21,959 nt of DNA from DASXTB01 sp036505615 (GTDB lineage: Bacteria; Acidobacteriota; UBA6911; JACQSX01), in assembly GCA_036505615.1 (NCBI GenBank), contig DASXTB010000200.1, positions 1 to 21,959 on the forward strand, in the 5' to 3' direction. A program made the translations under genes and the position numbers. The number at the start of each line of letters is the position of its first letter. The first letter of the stretch is position 1. Of the stretch, positions 7,946-16,650 are shown piece by piece. The notes under the pieces were generated by a model. It searched no databases, had not been told where the DNA came from, and saw only the letters and a program-made list of their open reading frames with translations.

Positions 7946-10150
7946 TTATTGGCCGATCGCCTTCACCAAATCGTCTGCCAGCTTCGGATCCAGGTTCTTG
8001 AGGATGGTGTACTGTTCCAGCGCCGCGTTCCGATTTCCGAGCAAGACATAGGCTTTGCCTAGGTTGTAATGAGCTTCCGGAGAGTTTGGTTTTATCTCGG
8101 CCGCCTTGGAGAAATGCCCAACTGCCTCATTTATTTTTCCATCGGCAGCCAGCTCGATTCCCATATTGATGTGAGCTTCGGCGTAATCAGGCTTTATCCG
8201 GAGCGCCTGCGAGTATTGGTTAAGCGCTTCGGATGTCCTTCCTTGCTGCGCCAGAGCAACACCTAACTTAAGGTGCGCTACCGCGTCACTGGGATTTTCC
8301 CGCAGCACGGTTATGTAATATGCGATGCTGTCAGCCGTACTTTTCTGGGGCACGAGGGCGAGACTTGGATTGCGCACTTGGTACTGAAAATATTTTTCTA
8401 AGGGTACGGGCCCTACCCCAAATGGGAGCAGCCCCCAGATATCTGAGTAGAAAGAAGCTCCGAGTGATCGGTTCATGGTTGCCAGCCAAGGGAAAGACTT
8501 GAACTGAAACTCCTGCACTAAGCGAGCGCCGTCCTGCTGCAGAGCATACAGGTTAGTATTGTTCTCCGGGACGATCATCGTGTCGCCAATCGACAGTGCA
8601 GTTCGGTCCGTGTCGAATGGGCTAGCCCCCAGCAGCTCCATGTAGTACTGGAATCCCCAATGCCCCTGGAACCATAACTTGCCGCGAAGATTTGTGCCCG
8701 TTCTACCAAATGCAAAAGCCGCGGCGCGGGCTGTCTCTGCCCAGGAGTAGTCAGCCCAGGTGATCATCAACGCGAGAGCTGCCGCGGGGATCAAAGGCCA
8801 GGTTGTCTGCCACCGATTCTTCGGTTGCAGGGAATCATAGCGACGGTCGATCTGGCGTGCTAAGAGAATGCCCACGGCCGGCAGCATGGGAAGAATGTTC
8901 CGCCCGCTTGCGGTCCAGTTAATGAAGCTTGCAAAGGCGAAAGTGCCCGTAATCCATAGAAATAACAGAAGAGAAATGTTATTGCGGCCGTGCCAGAGGT
9001 CCACCGCAGCAAGCGCAAGAACACTAAGCCCGGTGGTTACCCAGAGAACCACCTGCATAAATGAGATCCACTCGATACCGCTAGCATCCTGTAGCGGGGA
9101 TTCCCCAGTTTTCCCAAGCGCGAAAAGAGCAAAAACTATCGCTGCCATTACGCATACGGCCACAATCAGGCTTCGCCGCGACCAAAGCAATGTGGAGTAG
9201 AAAAACGCAACAGCAAGGCACCCACCGGTGAAGGCCAAACCTGTTAATCCTTTCGTGAGAGCTTGCGCGTGGTAGATGGTGCGCACGTATTCCGTGTACG
9301 ATGCTGCATCGGCGAGCAGACCCCTGCCGAACAGTTTCTGAGTCGTCCACTGATACGCCAAGAGCATAGCCAGTGGAACGAGCAGAAAAATCAGCCACCG
9401 ACCCCAGCGGCGCTCTCGGCTCCATGAATAGGGAAGAATCAGTGGCAGAAGAGCCATGCCGAAGTACTTTGTCAGGGAACCAATTCCGGCAAGGAATGCA
9501 CCAAAGAACAGATTCCATCCATTGTCTCGGTCCAGACCTCGTCTCCAGAGAACAACTGCCCACACCCAGAAGGCCGTCATCATGACGTCGCACATCAGTG
9601 AAGTGCCGCATAATAAAAAGACGGGAGTGACCAGAGCGGAAAGGGCGGCCAGAAGCGGTCGAGAACACCAATCGACCGCTAAATAGTAGATTCCGACAAT
9701 AAGCGCAACTGCAGGAAGAAGAAAGGCGATATGGAGGGCGACCTCTTTCCAACCCAAAAGAAGCCCGACAAGAGCCATGTAATACGAGGCGATCGGCGGA
9801 TTCTTCATCACATCCGCCATGCACATTGTATTTCCGTACCAGTTGACTTCAAAGCCGTAAAAATCAATGGGATGAACTAGGATGTGGCGGGCGGTCCAAA
9901 TAAATAATGGATCATCGATATGGAATGGTTTGTTGATGAATGGCGCAAGAAGTCCCAACGTCGAAGCCACGAGAAAAATGACATTCCTGCGGTAAGAATA
10001 GCTCGCCTGCGATCGTGCGAGGTCCCCAGATTCCCGATTGCTCAGTGATGTGCGCTTTCTACTACTTGCTGGTCGTACCAGGATGCGTTTGGCCTTTGCT
10101 TTGCGGTTTTTCATGGGCCCAGTTCGGTGGGAAAGACCTCGGTCTTTCAT
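7946..10150 (-). CDS. GT39/PMT_2-type membrane glycosyltransferase with C-terminal TPRs
   Basis: A 734-residue membrane protein. A basic N-terminus (about 1-55) leads into the first membrane segment, followed by D79-D80 in PFHIDDPLFIW, then NPPIASYYMA and a run of about ten hydrophobic helices. This is the pattern of the dolichyl/undecaprenyl-phosphate-sugar-dependent GT39 (ArnT/PMT_2-like) enzymes. Residues from about 616 to the end form three TPRs and a C-terminal tail (NYNLGKAY-like repeats, KLADDLVKAIGQ) almost the same as those of the neighbouring TMTC-like proteins, although the membrane domains differ. It starts 20 bp after the stop of the upstream gene (10171-12012), so the two are probably co-transcribed. 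An ATG at 10114 (M13) is an alternative start, and neither candidate has a clear Shine-Dalgarno. The acceptor is unknown. Confidence 0.83.
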   Translation of the reverse strand: MKDRGLSHRTGPMKNRKAKAKRILVRPASSRKRTSLSNRESGDLARSQASYSYRRNVIFLVASTLGLLAPFINKPFHIDDPLFIWTARHILVHPIDFYGFEVNWYGNTMCMADVMKNPPIASYYMALVGLLLGWKEVALHIAFLLPAVALIVGIYYLAVDWCSRPLLAALSALVTPVFLLCGTSLMCDVMMTAFWVWAVVLWRRGLDRDNGWNLFFGAFLAGIGSLTKYFGMALLPLILPYSWSRERRWGRWLIFLLVPLAMLLAYQWTTQKLFGRGLLADAASYTEYVRTIYHAQALTKGLTGLAFTGGCLAVAFFYSTLLWSRRSLIVAVCVMAAIVFALFALGKTGESPLQDASGIEWISFMQVVLWVTTGLSVLALAAVDLWHGRNNISLLLFLWITGTFAFASFINWTASGRNILPMLPAVGILLARQIDRRYDSLQPKNRWQTTWPLIPAAALALMITWADYSWAETARAAAFAFGRTGTNLRGKLWFQGHWGFQYYMELLGASPFDTDRTALSIGDTMIVPENNTNLYALQQDGARLVQEFQFKSFPWLATMNRSLGASFYSDIWGLLPFGVGPVPLEKYFQYQVRNPSLALVPQKSTADSIAYYITVLRENPSDAVAHLKLGVALAQQGRTSEALNQYSQALRIKPDYAEAHINMGIELAADGKINEAVGHFSKAAEIKPNSPEAHYNLGKAYVLLGNRNAALEQYTILKNLDPKLADDLVKAIGQ

Positions 10151-10170
10151 TTCAAAGAGAATGAGGTCAT

Positions 10171-12012
10171 TTATTGACCGATTACGTTCAACAGATCGTC
10201 TGCCAGCTTCGAATTCAGGCCTTTGAGGATGTTGTACTGTTCCAGCGCGGCGCTCCGGTTCTTGAGGAACAGATAGGCCTTGCCGAGGTTGTAGTGAGCT
10301 TCGGCGGAGTTCGGTTTGATCTCAACCGCCCTGGAGAAATGCTCCACCGCCTCGTTCATTTTTCCCTCGGTGGCCAGCTCGATTCCCATGTTGATATGGG
10401 CTTCTGCGTAGTCAGGGCTGATTTGCAGCGCCCGCGAATAATGGTCAAGCGCTTCGGATATCTTGCCCTGCTGTGCCAGAGCCACTCCCAGATTCATGTG
10501 CGCTTCGGCATAGTTGGGATCCAATCGCAGCGCTTCATGATATTGAGCAATCGCTTCGCCGGTATTTCCCTCACCCGCCACAATTAGCCCCAGATTGAAG
10601 TGAGCCTTCGCGTGGCGGGGATTAAGCCGGAGGGCCTGTCTGAGATGATAGACAGCTTCAACCGTTCTACCCTTCTCGGCCAGTTCAGCGCCTACGTCAT
10701 TGTGAGCCTGGTAGTTGCGGGGCACCACTTGAAGCGCATGTTCGAAGAGCGTCAGGTTGTTGCGCCAGTAAGCCACCTGGATCGAAGTAATAACTGCCAG
10801 CACGGCGATGATAGCTACTGCCGCCAGTCCGGCGCCTGCTTTCGGCACACTCCATTTCTCCAGTAACTCGGCGCCACCCCATGCAACGATGATGAATATT
10901 CCAACCAGCGGCATATAAGAGTATCGGTCAGCCATAGCCTGTTCTCCAACCTGCACCAGGCCGATTACCGGCAGAAGTGTCACAAGGTACCAAAGCCACC
11001 CTACCGGCAGATATGGCCGCCTGCGGGCCGCGCGCATTACCACCAGAGTTACGACCGCCAGCAACAAAAAGGACCCGGCTACTTGCCAAGCCCGGATCGA
11101 GTTGCCGGGGTGGGGGTAGAAAACCGCCAGGCGCGCGGGCCAGATCATTTTTTGAAGGTATTCGACGTAGCTGACCAGAGCGTTGGCGACTCGCGCTGGA
11201 AGGGGGATCAACTGTATCGATGCAACAGCCCCACGGGAGCGCTGCGCAAAGAAAGTGACCACGCTGGAAAGGAGGGCCAAGGCCATCAAGGGCACTTTTT
11301 CTAATGTCAGTTTCTTTGCAATCCGCATTCCCTGACCGGCAGGTTTTGAACGAGCCCGGCCTTCTTGCCTGTCTGGCCGTTTCGGATCAAACCGCCCCAG
11401 GGGCCAATAATCAAGCAGCAAAAGGGTCAGCGGCAACGTTACCAGCATTGGTTTGGCCATCAAGCCAAGAGCAAAGAGGAGAATAATCCACAAATATCTG
11501 CCAACTCCCGGCCGCTGAACGTAGCCGAAGTACGCCCAGAACGTCAGCAGCCAGAAAAAAGTGCTCAGCACGTCTTTCCGCTCTGCCACCCAGGCGACCG
11601 ATTCTACGTGAAGTGGATGAATCCCAAATAATGCTGCGACGAATGCGCTCCTCCAGGGATCGAAGGTCATCCGGGCAAGCACCCAAAACAGAAGAAGCGT
11701 GTTGGCCAGATGAAAAAGCAAACTGGTCAAATGGTGCCCCTCTGGATTCAGTGCAAACAATTGGCAATCCAGCATGTGGGAGATCCAGGTCAATGGATGC
11801 CAGTTGGCGCCCTGAGTGGTGGTGAACGCCCATCGCAGTCCCTGAAGCGTAAGTCCCTGCTGCACCTGCTTGTTGTCGGTGACGTATATTTTGTCGTCAT
11901 ATTGGACGAAATCATTTTGGCGCACCTGCCAGTAGGCGCCAGCCGTTACTGCCAGCAGCGCCAGGCTCAGCAGCCAGGCGCGATGATCGCGAAAGGTGAA
12001 AGCTTTATTCAT
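10171..12012 (-). CDS. TMTC/DUF1736-type GT-C membrane protein with five TPRs
   Basis: A 613-residue paralogue of the proteins encoded at 5666-7804 and 12283-14340. The acidic pair D39-D40 lies in FVQYDDKIYVTDN after membrane segment 1. The conserved HPLHVESVAWVAERKDVLS, GLMAKPMLVTLPLTLLLLD and QAMADRYSYMPLVGIF blocks are all present. It is shorter than its paralogues because it carries five TPRs rather than seven or eight. The C-terminus (KLADDLLNVIGQ) closely matches that of the downstream GT39-type protein. A membrane glycosyltransferase role is inferred from the family. The start is the ATG at 12012 (MNKAFTF), aligned with the MNK start of the other paralogue; no strong ribosome site is seen. 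It is followed after 20 bp by the GT39-type gene, and its upstream gap holds a long inverted repeat. Confidence 0.85.
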   Translation of the reverse strand: MNKAFTFRDHRAWLLSLALLAVTAGAYWQVRQNDFVQYDDKIYVTDNKQVQQGLTLQGLRWAFTTTQGANWHPLTWISHMLDCQLFALNPEGHHLTSLLFHLANTLLLFWVLARMTFDPWRSAFVAALFGIHPLHVESVAWVAERKDVLSTFFWLLTFWAYFGYVQRPGVGRYLWIILLFALGLMAKPMLVTLPLTLLLLDYWPLGRFDPKRPDRQEGRARSKPAGQGMRIAKKLTLEKVPLMALALLSSVVTFFAQRSRGAVASIQLIPLPARVANALVSYVEYLQKMIWPARLAVFYPHPGNSIRAWQVAGSFLLLAVVTLVVMRAARRRPYLPVGWLWYLVTLLPVIGLVQVGEQAMADRYSYMPLVGIFIIVAWGGAELLEKWSVPKAGAGLAAVAIIAVLAVITSIQVAYWRNNLTLFEHALQVVPRNYQAHNDVGAELAEKGRTVEAVYHLRQALRLNPRHAKAHFNLGLIVAGEGNTGEAIAQYHEALRLDPNYAEAHMNLGVALAQQGKISEALDHYSRALQISPDYAEAHINMGIELATEGKMNEAVEHFSRAVEIKPNSAEAHYNLGKAYLFLKNRSAALEQYNILKGLNSKLADDLLNVIGQ

Positions 12013-12086
12013 GCATCAATAAACTTAAAGTATTCGGCGCAAGCTTCCAGAAACTAGTTCGCTGTAATAGACAAATCGGTAGCAGT

Positions 12087-12242
12087 TAATAGGACACGGA
12101 TAACACCGATCACACGGATTGGCGAGTATGCAGAAAAGGCGAGCCTCCGATCAGAACTTCGATCAATTCCTCACCTTAACCCAGCGTCGCCATTGCAGCA
12201 CACTCGCCAGTCCCTGTGATCGCTGTTATCCGTGTCCTAATT
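12087..12242. repeat. Long imperfect inverted repeat with arms of about 57 bp
   Basis: The left arm (12087-12143) starts TAATAGGACACGGATAACAC and runs through GATCACACGGATTGGCGAGT. The right arm (12184-12242), read on the other strand, is ATTAGGACACGGATAACAGC and then GATCACAGGGACTGGCGAGT, with roughly 80% or more of positions matching by eye. About 40 bp lie between them. It fills most of the 270-bp gap upstream of the five-TPR gene. No coding potential is visible. It could be a small palindromic element or a transcript-processing structure. Confidence 0.65.
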
Positions 12243-12282
12243 CTCGCTGCCAATTCCTCTGTTACGGGCAACCGGATGAGGG

Positions 12283-14340
12283 CTACCGTCCTGCCATCCG
12301 TCTAAGATCGTTAGCAAGCCTGGGATCGAGAGTTTTCAAAATCTCATATTCCTGCAGCGCAGCACTGCGGTTGTGAAGGTACAAATGTGCCTTACCCAAA
12401 TTGTAATGTCCCTCGGCGGAATTTGGTTTGATCCGAATAGCCTCGGAGAAATGGTCGACCGCGTCTCTTATGCTCCCTTGCCTGGCCAGTTCGATCCCCA
12501 GATTAATATGCGCCTCGGCATAATCGGGTTTGACTCGCAAGGCTTCCCAGTACTGACTGATTGCTTCGTCCAACTGGCCCCGATCAGCCAGCGCCACCCC
12601 CAGGTTCAGGCGAGCTTCGGGATAGTTGGGCTTTTCCTGTAATGCCTGCATGAAATGCGCGATTGCCTGCTCTGATTTACCCTGAGCGGCCAAGACAAGG
12701 CCGAGATTGTAATGCGCTTTCGCATCTCCGGGCTTGATGCGAAGCGCCTGCAGAAATTGATCCGTCGCCTCATCGGTCTTCCCCAACGTCGCCAGTTCGA
12801 CTCCCAGGTTGACATGACTGAGATGGTTATTCGGACTCAGCTTGAGCGCCTCCTGATAGTGAGCCATGGCTTCCTGAATCCTTCCCTTTTCCGCAAGCGC
12901 CGCGCCCAAATTATTGTGCGCTCCGGCAGTGGGCCGGATCTGCAAAGCTTGTGTGTATTCGCTAATAGCCTCATCCGCTCGTCCTTGCTGATAATAAACA
13001 TAACCGAGATTGTTGTGCGCCAGGTCGTTGTTGGGAACTACCTCAATGGCGTGTTTAAAAAGCGTAGTGCTGTCATGCCAAAAGCCGGTCTGAAACCAGG
13101 TAAGAACCGCAAGAATGACAACAACAGCAACTCCAGAAAGCGCGAGCGACCTTTGCCGACCCCATTGCGCAGCCAACTCCGGCAAGCTCCAGACGATCAT
13201 GATAAAAAGTCCGATGAATGGCAGGTATGTGTATCGATCCGCCATCGCCAGATCGCCAACCTGCACCAGTCCGATCACCGGCATCAGCGTCCCCAGAAAC
13301 CAAAACCAACCCACCGCAAGGTAAGGCCGGCGCTGGACCTCTCGAATCACAAGCGCAGTGACAGATGCAAGGAGCAGCAGTGAGATCCAAACGTGCCATG
13401 CCGGAATGGTGCCGCTGGGATGTGGGTAGAAGACGGCCAGATTATGAGGCCAGAATAGAATCCCAATGTATTTGACATAGCTGACCACAGCGTTGGCGAT
13501 GCGGTCGGAGAGAGGGAAGCGCGACAGAGATTGAACTGCGCCGCCAGCACGCTGCGCGTAAAATGTGACCACGCTGGATAGCACTGACAGCGCCAACAGC
13601 GGCAGTTTCTCCCCAATAGGCTTCCAGTAGAGTGCCGCTGTCGATCTGTCCTTGCCCACTCTACTTCGCAGCGTGGCGGTGCGGCTCTCAATGGAGGCCA
13701 GTTTATCCCGCGGAAACCGGCGCAACGGCCAGAAGTCCAGAAGCAGAAGGACGAAGGGAAGCGTTATCACCATCGGCTTGGCCATCAGACCCAAGGCAAA
13801 CAGCGAGAAGACTAGAAAATAGCTGCCCCATCGCGGCTGGCTGGCGTAGTAGGCGTAGGCGAGCATGGTAAGTATCCAAAACAGGGCGCTCAGCACGTCT
13901 TTGCGTTCCGCCACCCAGGCGACCGATTCCACATGACCGGGATGAACGGCAAAGAGAGCCGCCACGAAAGCGCTGCTCCAGAATTCATCCGTCATCTTCT
14001 GGAAGGTGACAAAGAGCAGGACGCTATTGGCCAGGTGCAGCAGCAAACTTGTCAGATGGTGTCCCTGGGGATTGAGTCCGAAAAAGCGGCAGTCCAGCAT
14101 ATGCGAGAGCCAGGTAAGCGGGTGCCAGTTGGCTGCGTGAGTGGCGCCAAACGCCCAGCGGATGGATCGGCCAGTGAGGCCCTGCTGCACGTGCGTGTTT
14201 TCCGTGACATAGACGTCATCGTCAAACAACACAAAATCATTCGTCAGCACTCTCAAGTAACAGAGCAATGTCAGCGCAAGCAGAACAAGGCAGCCAAGGA
14301 TTAGTCGATGGCGGCGGACTGCGCTGGGGCGATTGCTCAT
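12283..14340 (-). CDS. TMTC/DUF1736-type GT-C membrane protein with seven TPRs
   Basis: A 685-residue paralogue and the most upstream gene of the minus-strand cluster. The frame extends to a TTG at 14442, but the ATG at 14340 (MSNRPSAVRRHRLIL) is preferred: it sits shortly before the first membrane segment, as in the paralogues, while the extension is basic and featureless. D40-D41-D42 follow membrane segment 1 (FVLFDDDVYVTENTHVQQ). HPGHVESVAWVAERKDVLS replaces HPLH of the siblings; GLMAKPMVITLP and LAMADRYTYLPFIGLF are conserved. Seven TPRs cover about 450-675. A polyprenyl-sugar-dependent glycosyltransferase role in the inner membrane is inferred from family resemblance. It is 270 bp from the next gene of the cluster and divergent from the kinase gene to its right. 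Confidence 0.84.
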   Translation of the reverse strand: MSNRPSAVRRHRLILGCLVLLALTLLCYLRVLTNDFVLFDDDVYVTENTHVQQGLTGRSIRWAFGATHAANWHPLTWLSHMLDCRFFGLNPQGHHLTSLLLHLANSVLLFVTFQKMTDEFWSSAFVAALFAVHPGHVESVAWVAERKDVLSALFWILTMLAYAYYASQPRWGSYFLVFSLFALGLMAKPMVITLPFVLLLLDFWPLRRFPRDKLASIESRTATLRSRVGKDRSTAALYWKPIGEKLPLLALSVLSSVVTFYAQRAGGAVQSLSRFPLSDRIANAVVSYVKYIGILFWPHNLAVFYPHPSGTIPAWHVWISLLLLASVTALVIREVQRRPYLAVGWFWFLGTLMPVIGLVQVGDLAMADRYTYLPFIGLFIMIVWSLPELAAQWGRQRSLALSGVAVVVILAVLTWFQTGFWHDSTTLFKHAIEVVPNNDLAHNNLGYVYYQQGRADEAISEYTQALQIRPTAGAHNNLGAALAEKGRIQEAMAHYQEALKLSPNNHLSHVNLGVELATLGKTDEATDQFLQALRIKPGDAKAHYNLGLVLAAQGKSEQAIAHFMQALQEKPNYPEARLNLGVALADRGQLDEAISQYWEALRVKPDYAEAHINLGIELARQGSIRDAVDHFSEAIRIKPNSAEGHYNLGKAHLYLHNRSAALQEYEILKTLDPRLANDLRRMAGR

Positions 14341-14506
14341 AGCGAATGTCCATCGGATAGCCAGCCGAGCCGGAGCAGTAATTCGGAGTAAGGGCGCACG
14401 GACGCGCGCCCCTGCGGAATTCGGTGCCTGGACTGACTCCAACGTATTTTTCGAAAGACCATGGTTCTAAAATCTAACAGTAATAGCGCGCAATCAAACA
14501 GAAAAC

Positions 14507-14535
14507 TTATGCATAAGCGGCCGGGCTGCTAGAAT
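14507..14535 (+). promoter_or_regulatory. Candidate promoter for the kinase-permease operon
   Basis: TTATGC (14507-14512), a 17-nt spacer and TAGAAT (14530-14535) form a plausible sigma-70-like promoter in the divergent gap. The -35 match is weak. Downstream, a perfect 7-bp hairpin (TGCGCTT, 6-nt loop, AAGCGCA; 14586-14605) lies in the predicted leader, before the ribosome site AGAGGA near 14627-14632. Nothing else is evident in the 296-bp gap between 14340 and 14637. Confidence 0.3.
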
Positions 14536-14636
14536 ATAGGCGGATTGTTTTCTGTTGAATTCACACAAGCAGGCAGCCTCAATATTGCGCTTTCATGGAA
14601 GCGCAGCGCGAGAGGGTTTGCCCGGCAGAGGATTAG

Positions 14637-15404
14637 ATGAGCTCGAAAGCCGCCGAAATCGCCAGACTGGGAGTAGCCGATGCGAGAGCTATTCCTTTTC
14701 CCCAGCAGAGGGCCATGCTCGTGTGTCTGAGTGGAATAGACGGCAGCGGCAAGACCAGAGTCGCACACCGGCTTGAATACGCTTTCAGACGCGAGGGAAT
14801 TGAGGCTCAATATCAGTGGCTGCGCGGGGGAAGCTCCACCTTTTCAGAGATCATCACTCGCATATTTCGGCGGGTGCTGGTCGGCGACTCGAGAAAACCA
14901 GCCCCACGTTACTCCCTTAGCGCTCGGAAGGGCCTGACATTTACCGTCAAGAAATTCTTCTGGTACCTGTTGGTGGCGATTGACCTCACTGAATTCTGCT
15001 TCTTTAGAGTACGTCTTCCAAAGCTGCTGGGAAAGGTTGTCATTTGTGACCGCTATACCTTCGATACTTTTTCTGATATTGCCAGCCAGTACGAGCGAGA
15101 TCCTGCATCTTCGAAAATGAACGCGTTTGAGAGATTCTTTCACTTTCTTTATCCGAAGCCGGATCTCCATTTCCTATTGCTGGCGGATCCCGCAAGCGTA
15201 GAACGGGTCGGCATCACTGGAGTTCAGAGCGATGAAGATTTTTACACGAAAAGTCAGCTTTATCTTGCCCGCTATCAGCCATACGCCAATTTTCTGGTGA
15301 AACAGGTTCAAGGAGACTTCGAAAGGCTGGATCAGGAAATTGTTCGCGAGGCGGTCAAGCGCTATTGGAAGCTGGCGCAGCAGGATACACGAGGAAATCC
15401 ATAA
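14637..15404 (+). CDS. Thymidylate-kinase-like P-loop nucleoside/nucleotide kinase
   Basis: A 255-residue soluble kinase of the thymidylate kinase superfamily, which phosphorylates a nucleotide (classically dTMP) with ATP. The Walker A loop GIDGSGKT is at 33-40 and the DRY motif at 138-140 (VVICDRYTFDTFSD), the position where TMP kinases bind the substrate phosphate. A further TMPK-like segment is KPDLHFLLLADPA. It is longer than a housekeeping Tmk (about 210 residues), with an N-terminal extension of about 25 residues and an insert after the P-loop (60-110). It may therefore act on another substrate, such as a nucleoside or sugar nucleotide. The start at 14637 is supported by AGAGGA a few bases upstream. 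Its stop overlaps the transporter ATG by one base (TAATG), so the two are coupled. The exact substrate is uncertain. Confidence 0.75.
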   Translation: MSSKAAEIARLGVADARAIPFPQQRAMLVCLSGIDGSGKTRVAHRLEYAFRREGIEAQYQWLRGGSSTFSEIITRIFRRVLVGDSRKPAPRYSLSARKGLTFTVKKFFWYLLVAIDLTEFCFFRVRLPKLLGKVVICDRYTFDTFSDIASQYERDPASSKMNAFERFFHFLYPKPDLHFLLLADPASVERVGITGVQSDEDFYTKSQLYLARYQPYANFLVKQVQGDFERLDQEIVREAVKRYWKLAQQDTRGNP

Positions 15405-16636
15405 TGAAGAGCCAGGTTCGCTGGAGTTTAAGCGCGATGATGTTTCTCGAGTACGGCATCTGGGGAGCATGGTATCCAGTTTTGTCGGCTTACCTGGAGA
15501 AGGTGGGATTCAGCGGCACACAGATCGGCGTCATTTACAGCCTGCTCTCTGTGGGCTGCATGCTGGCTCCCTTCGCGGCCGGCCAGCTGGCCGACCGGTA
15601 CGTTGCTACAGAGAAGCTGCTGTCGGCGCTTCATCTGGCCGGAGCCGTCCTTCTCTTTCTGACAGCTCGGACCACAAGCTATGGTCGTCTCTGGCCAATG
15701 ATGCTGGCGTGGTCTATGGTTTACGCGCCCACCCTGGCGCTGACCAATTCGCTCTGTTTTCATCACATGCCGGAAGCGGAAAAAGATTTCGGTTTGGTCC
15801 GAGTATGGGGAACCATCGGCTGGATCGCGGTAGGACTGGCGCTCAGCAGCCTGCGAGGAATGGCACCCAATTTGCTGGCTCGTCTTGGAGGGGCTGACAG
15901 TCTTTGGGTCGCGGGCGTGTTGTCACTAGTATTGGGGCTCTTCTCCGTGGCTCTGCCGCATACGCCGCCCGCAAAAACCCGTGCGAACCCCTGGGCATTC
16001 GTCGCGGCATTTAAGCTGCTGCGCGATCCTCAGTTTGCAATCTTCATCATTGTCTCTTTTGTGGTGGCGACTGAGTTGATGTTCTATTACGTTCTCACTG
16101 GCCCTTTTCTCCAGACCATCGGTGTTAGCCCTGCAAGACTGCCCTCTGTCATGACCGTGGCGCAGATCGCTGAAATTGGGACCATGATCGCATTGCCCTG
16201 GATGCTGTTGCGCTGGGGGGTCAGAAAAATAATGTTTGTGGGAATCCTGGCCTGGCCGCTGCGCTACGCGGTCTTTGCCTGGGGCCAGCCCTTGTGGTTA
16301 GTTGTGGCCGCGCTCACCCTGCACGGTCTCTGCTATGTCTGTTTCTTTACTGTCTCCTTTATTTACGTGAATGAAGTGGCAGGACCGGATATTCGAGCCT
16401 CGGCTCAGGCGCTGATCACGTTTGTCACACTGGGCGCGGGACTTTCCGCGGGGAGCGTGTTTGCGGGCTTCATCAGCGATTTCTTCTCTAGGTCAACCGT
16501 GGCCGGGGAGAGAGTTGTTGATTACACTCACGTGTTCCTTGTTCCATTGGCGATCACTACCTTGTGCGCGATCGTTTTCATGCTTGGGTTTCGGGAGCGC
16601 ACCTGGGGCAAGACCTCCGAAGAGAGGGTGGCTTGA
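15404..16636 (+). CDS. MFS permease of the nucleoside:H+ symporter (NupG/XapB-like) type
   Basis: A 410-residue, probably twelve-helix inner-membrane transporter. The opening segment (MMFLEYGIWGAWYPVLSAYL) resembles the NHS family that imports nucleosides with protons. MFS motif A appears as GQLADRY (60-66) between helices 2 and 3. The frame is open from 15365, but the ATG at 15404 is chosen because it overlaps the kinase stop (TAATG), has GAGGA upstream and starts directly before helix 1. Pairing with a thymidylate-kinase-like enzyme suggests uptake followed by phosphorylation of a nucleoside-like compound; this is inference from coupling and family. A different solute, such as a sugar or peptide fragment, cannot be excluded. 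The gene is followed by about 450 bp of palindromic non-coding DNA. Confidence 0.8.
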   Translation: MKSQVRWSLSAMMFLEYGIWGAWYPVLSAYLEKVGFSGTQIGVIYSLLSVGCMLAPFAAGQLADRYVATEKLLSALHLAGAVLLFLTARTTSYGRLWPMMLAWSMVYAPTLALTNSLCFHHMPEAEKDFGLVRVWGTIGWIAVGLALSSLRGMAPNLLARLGGADSLWVAGVLSLVLGLFSVALPHTPPAKTRANPWAFVAAFKLLRDPQFAIFIIVSFVVATELMFYYVLTGPFLQTIGVSPARLPSVMTVAQIAEIGTMIALPWMLLRWGVRKIMFVGILAWPLRYAVFAWGQPLWLVVAALTLHGLCYVCFFTVSFIYVNEVAGPDIRASAQALITFVTLGAGLSAGSVFAGFISDFFSRSTVAGERVVDYTHVFLVPLAITTLCAIVFMLGFRERTWGKTSEERVA

Positions 16637-16650
16637 CTTCAGTCCACGAA

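Noticed and set aside
9081..9824. A 247-codon open frame on the minus strand within the GT39-type gene
   Set aside because: It is a shifted-frame shadow of the GT39-type gene on the same strand, with Ser/Arg/Cys-rich translation and no recognisable domain.
14341..14442. N-terminal extension of the seven-TPR protein from a TTG
   Set aside because: The extension is basic and featureless, and the ATG at 14340 places the first membrane helix as in the paralogues.
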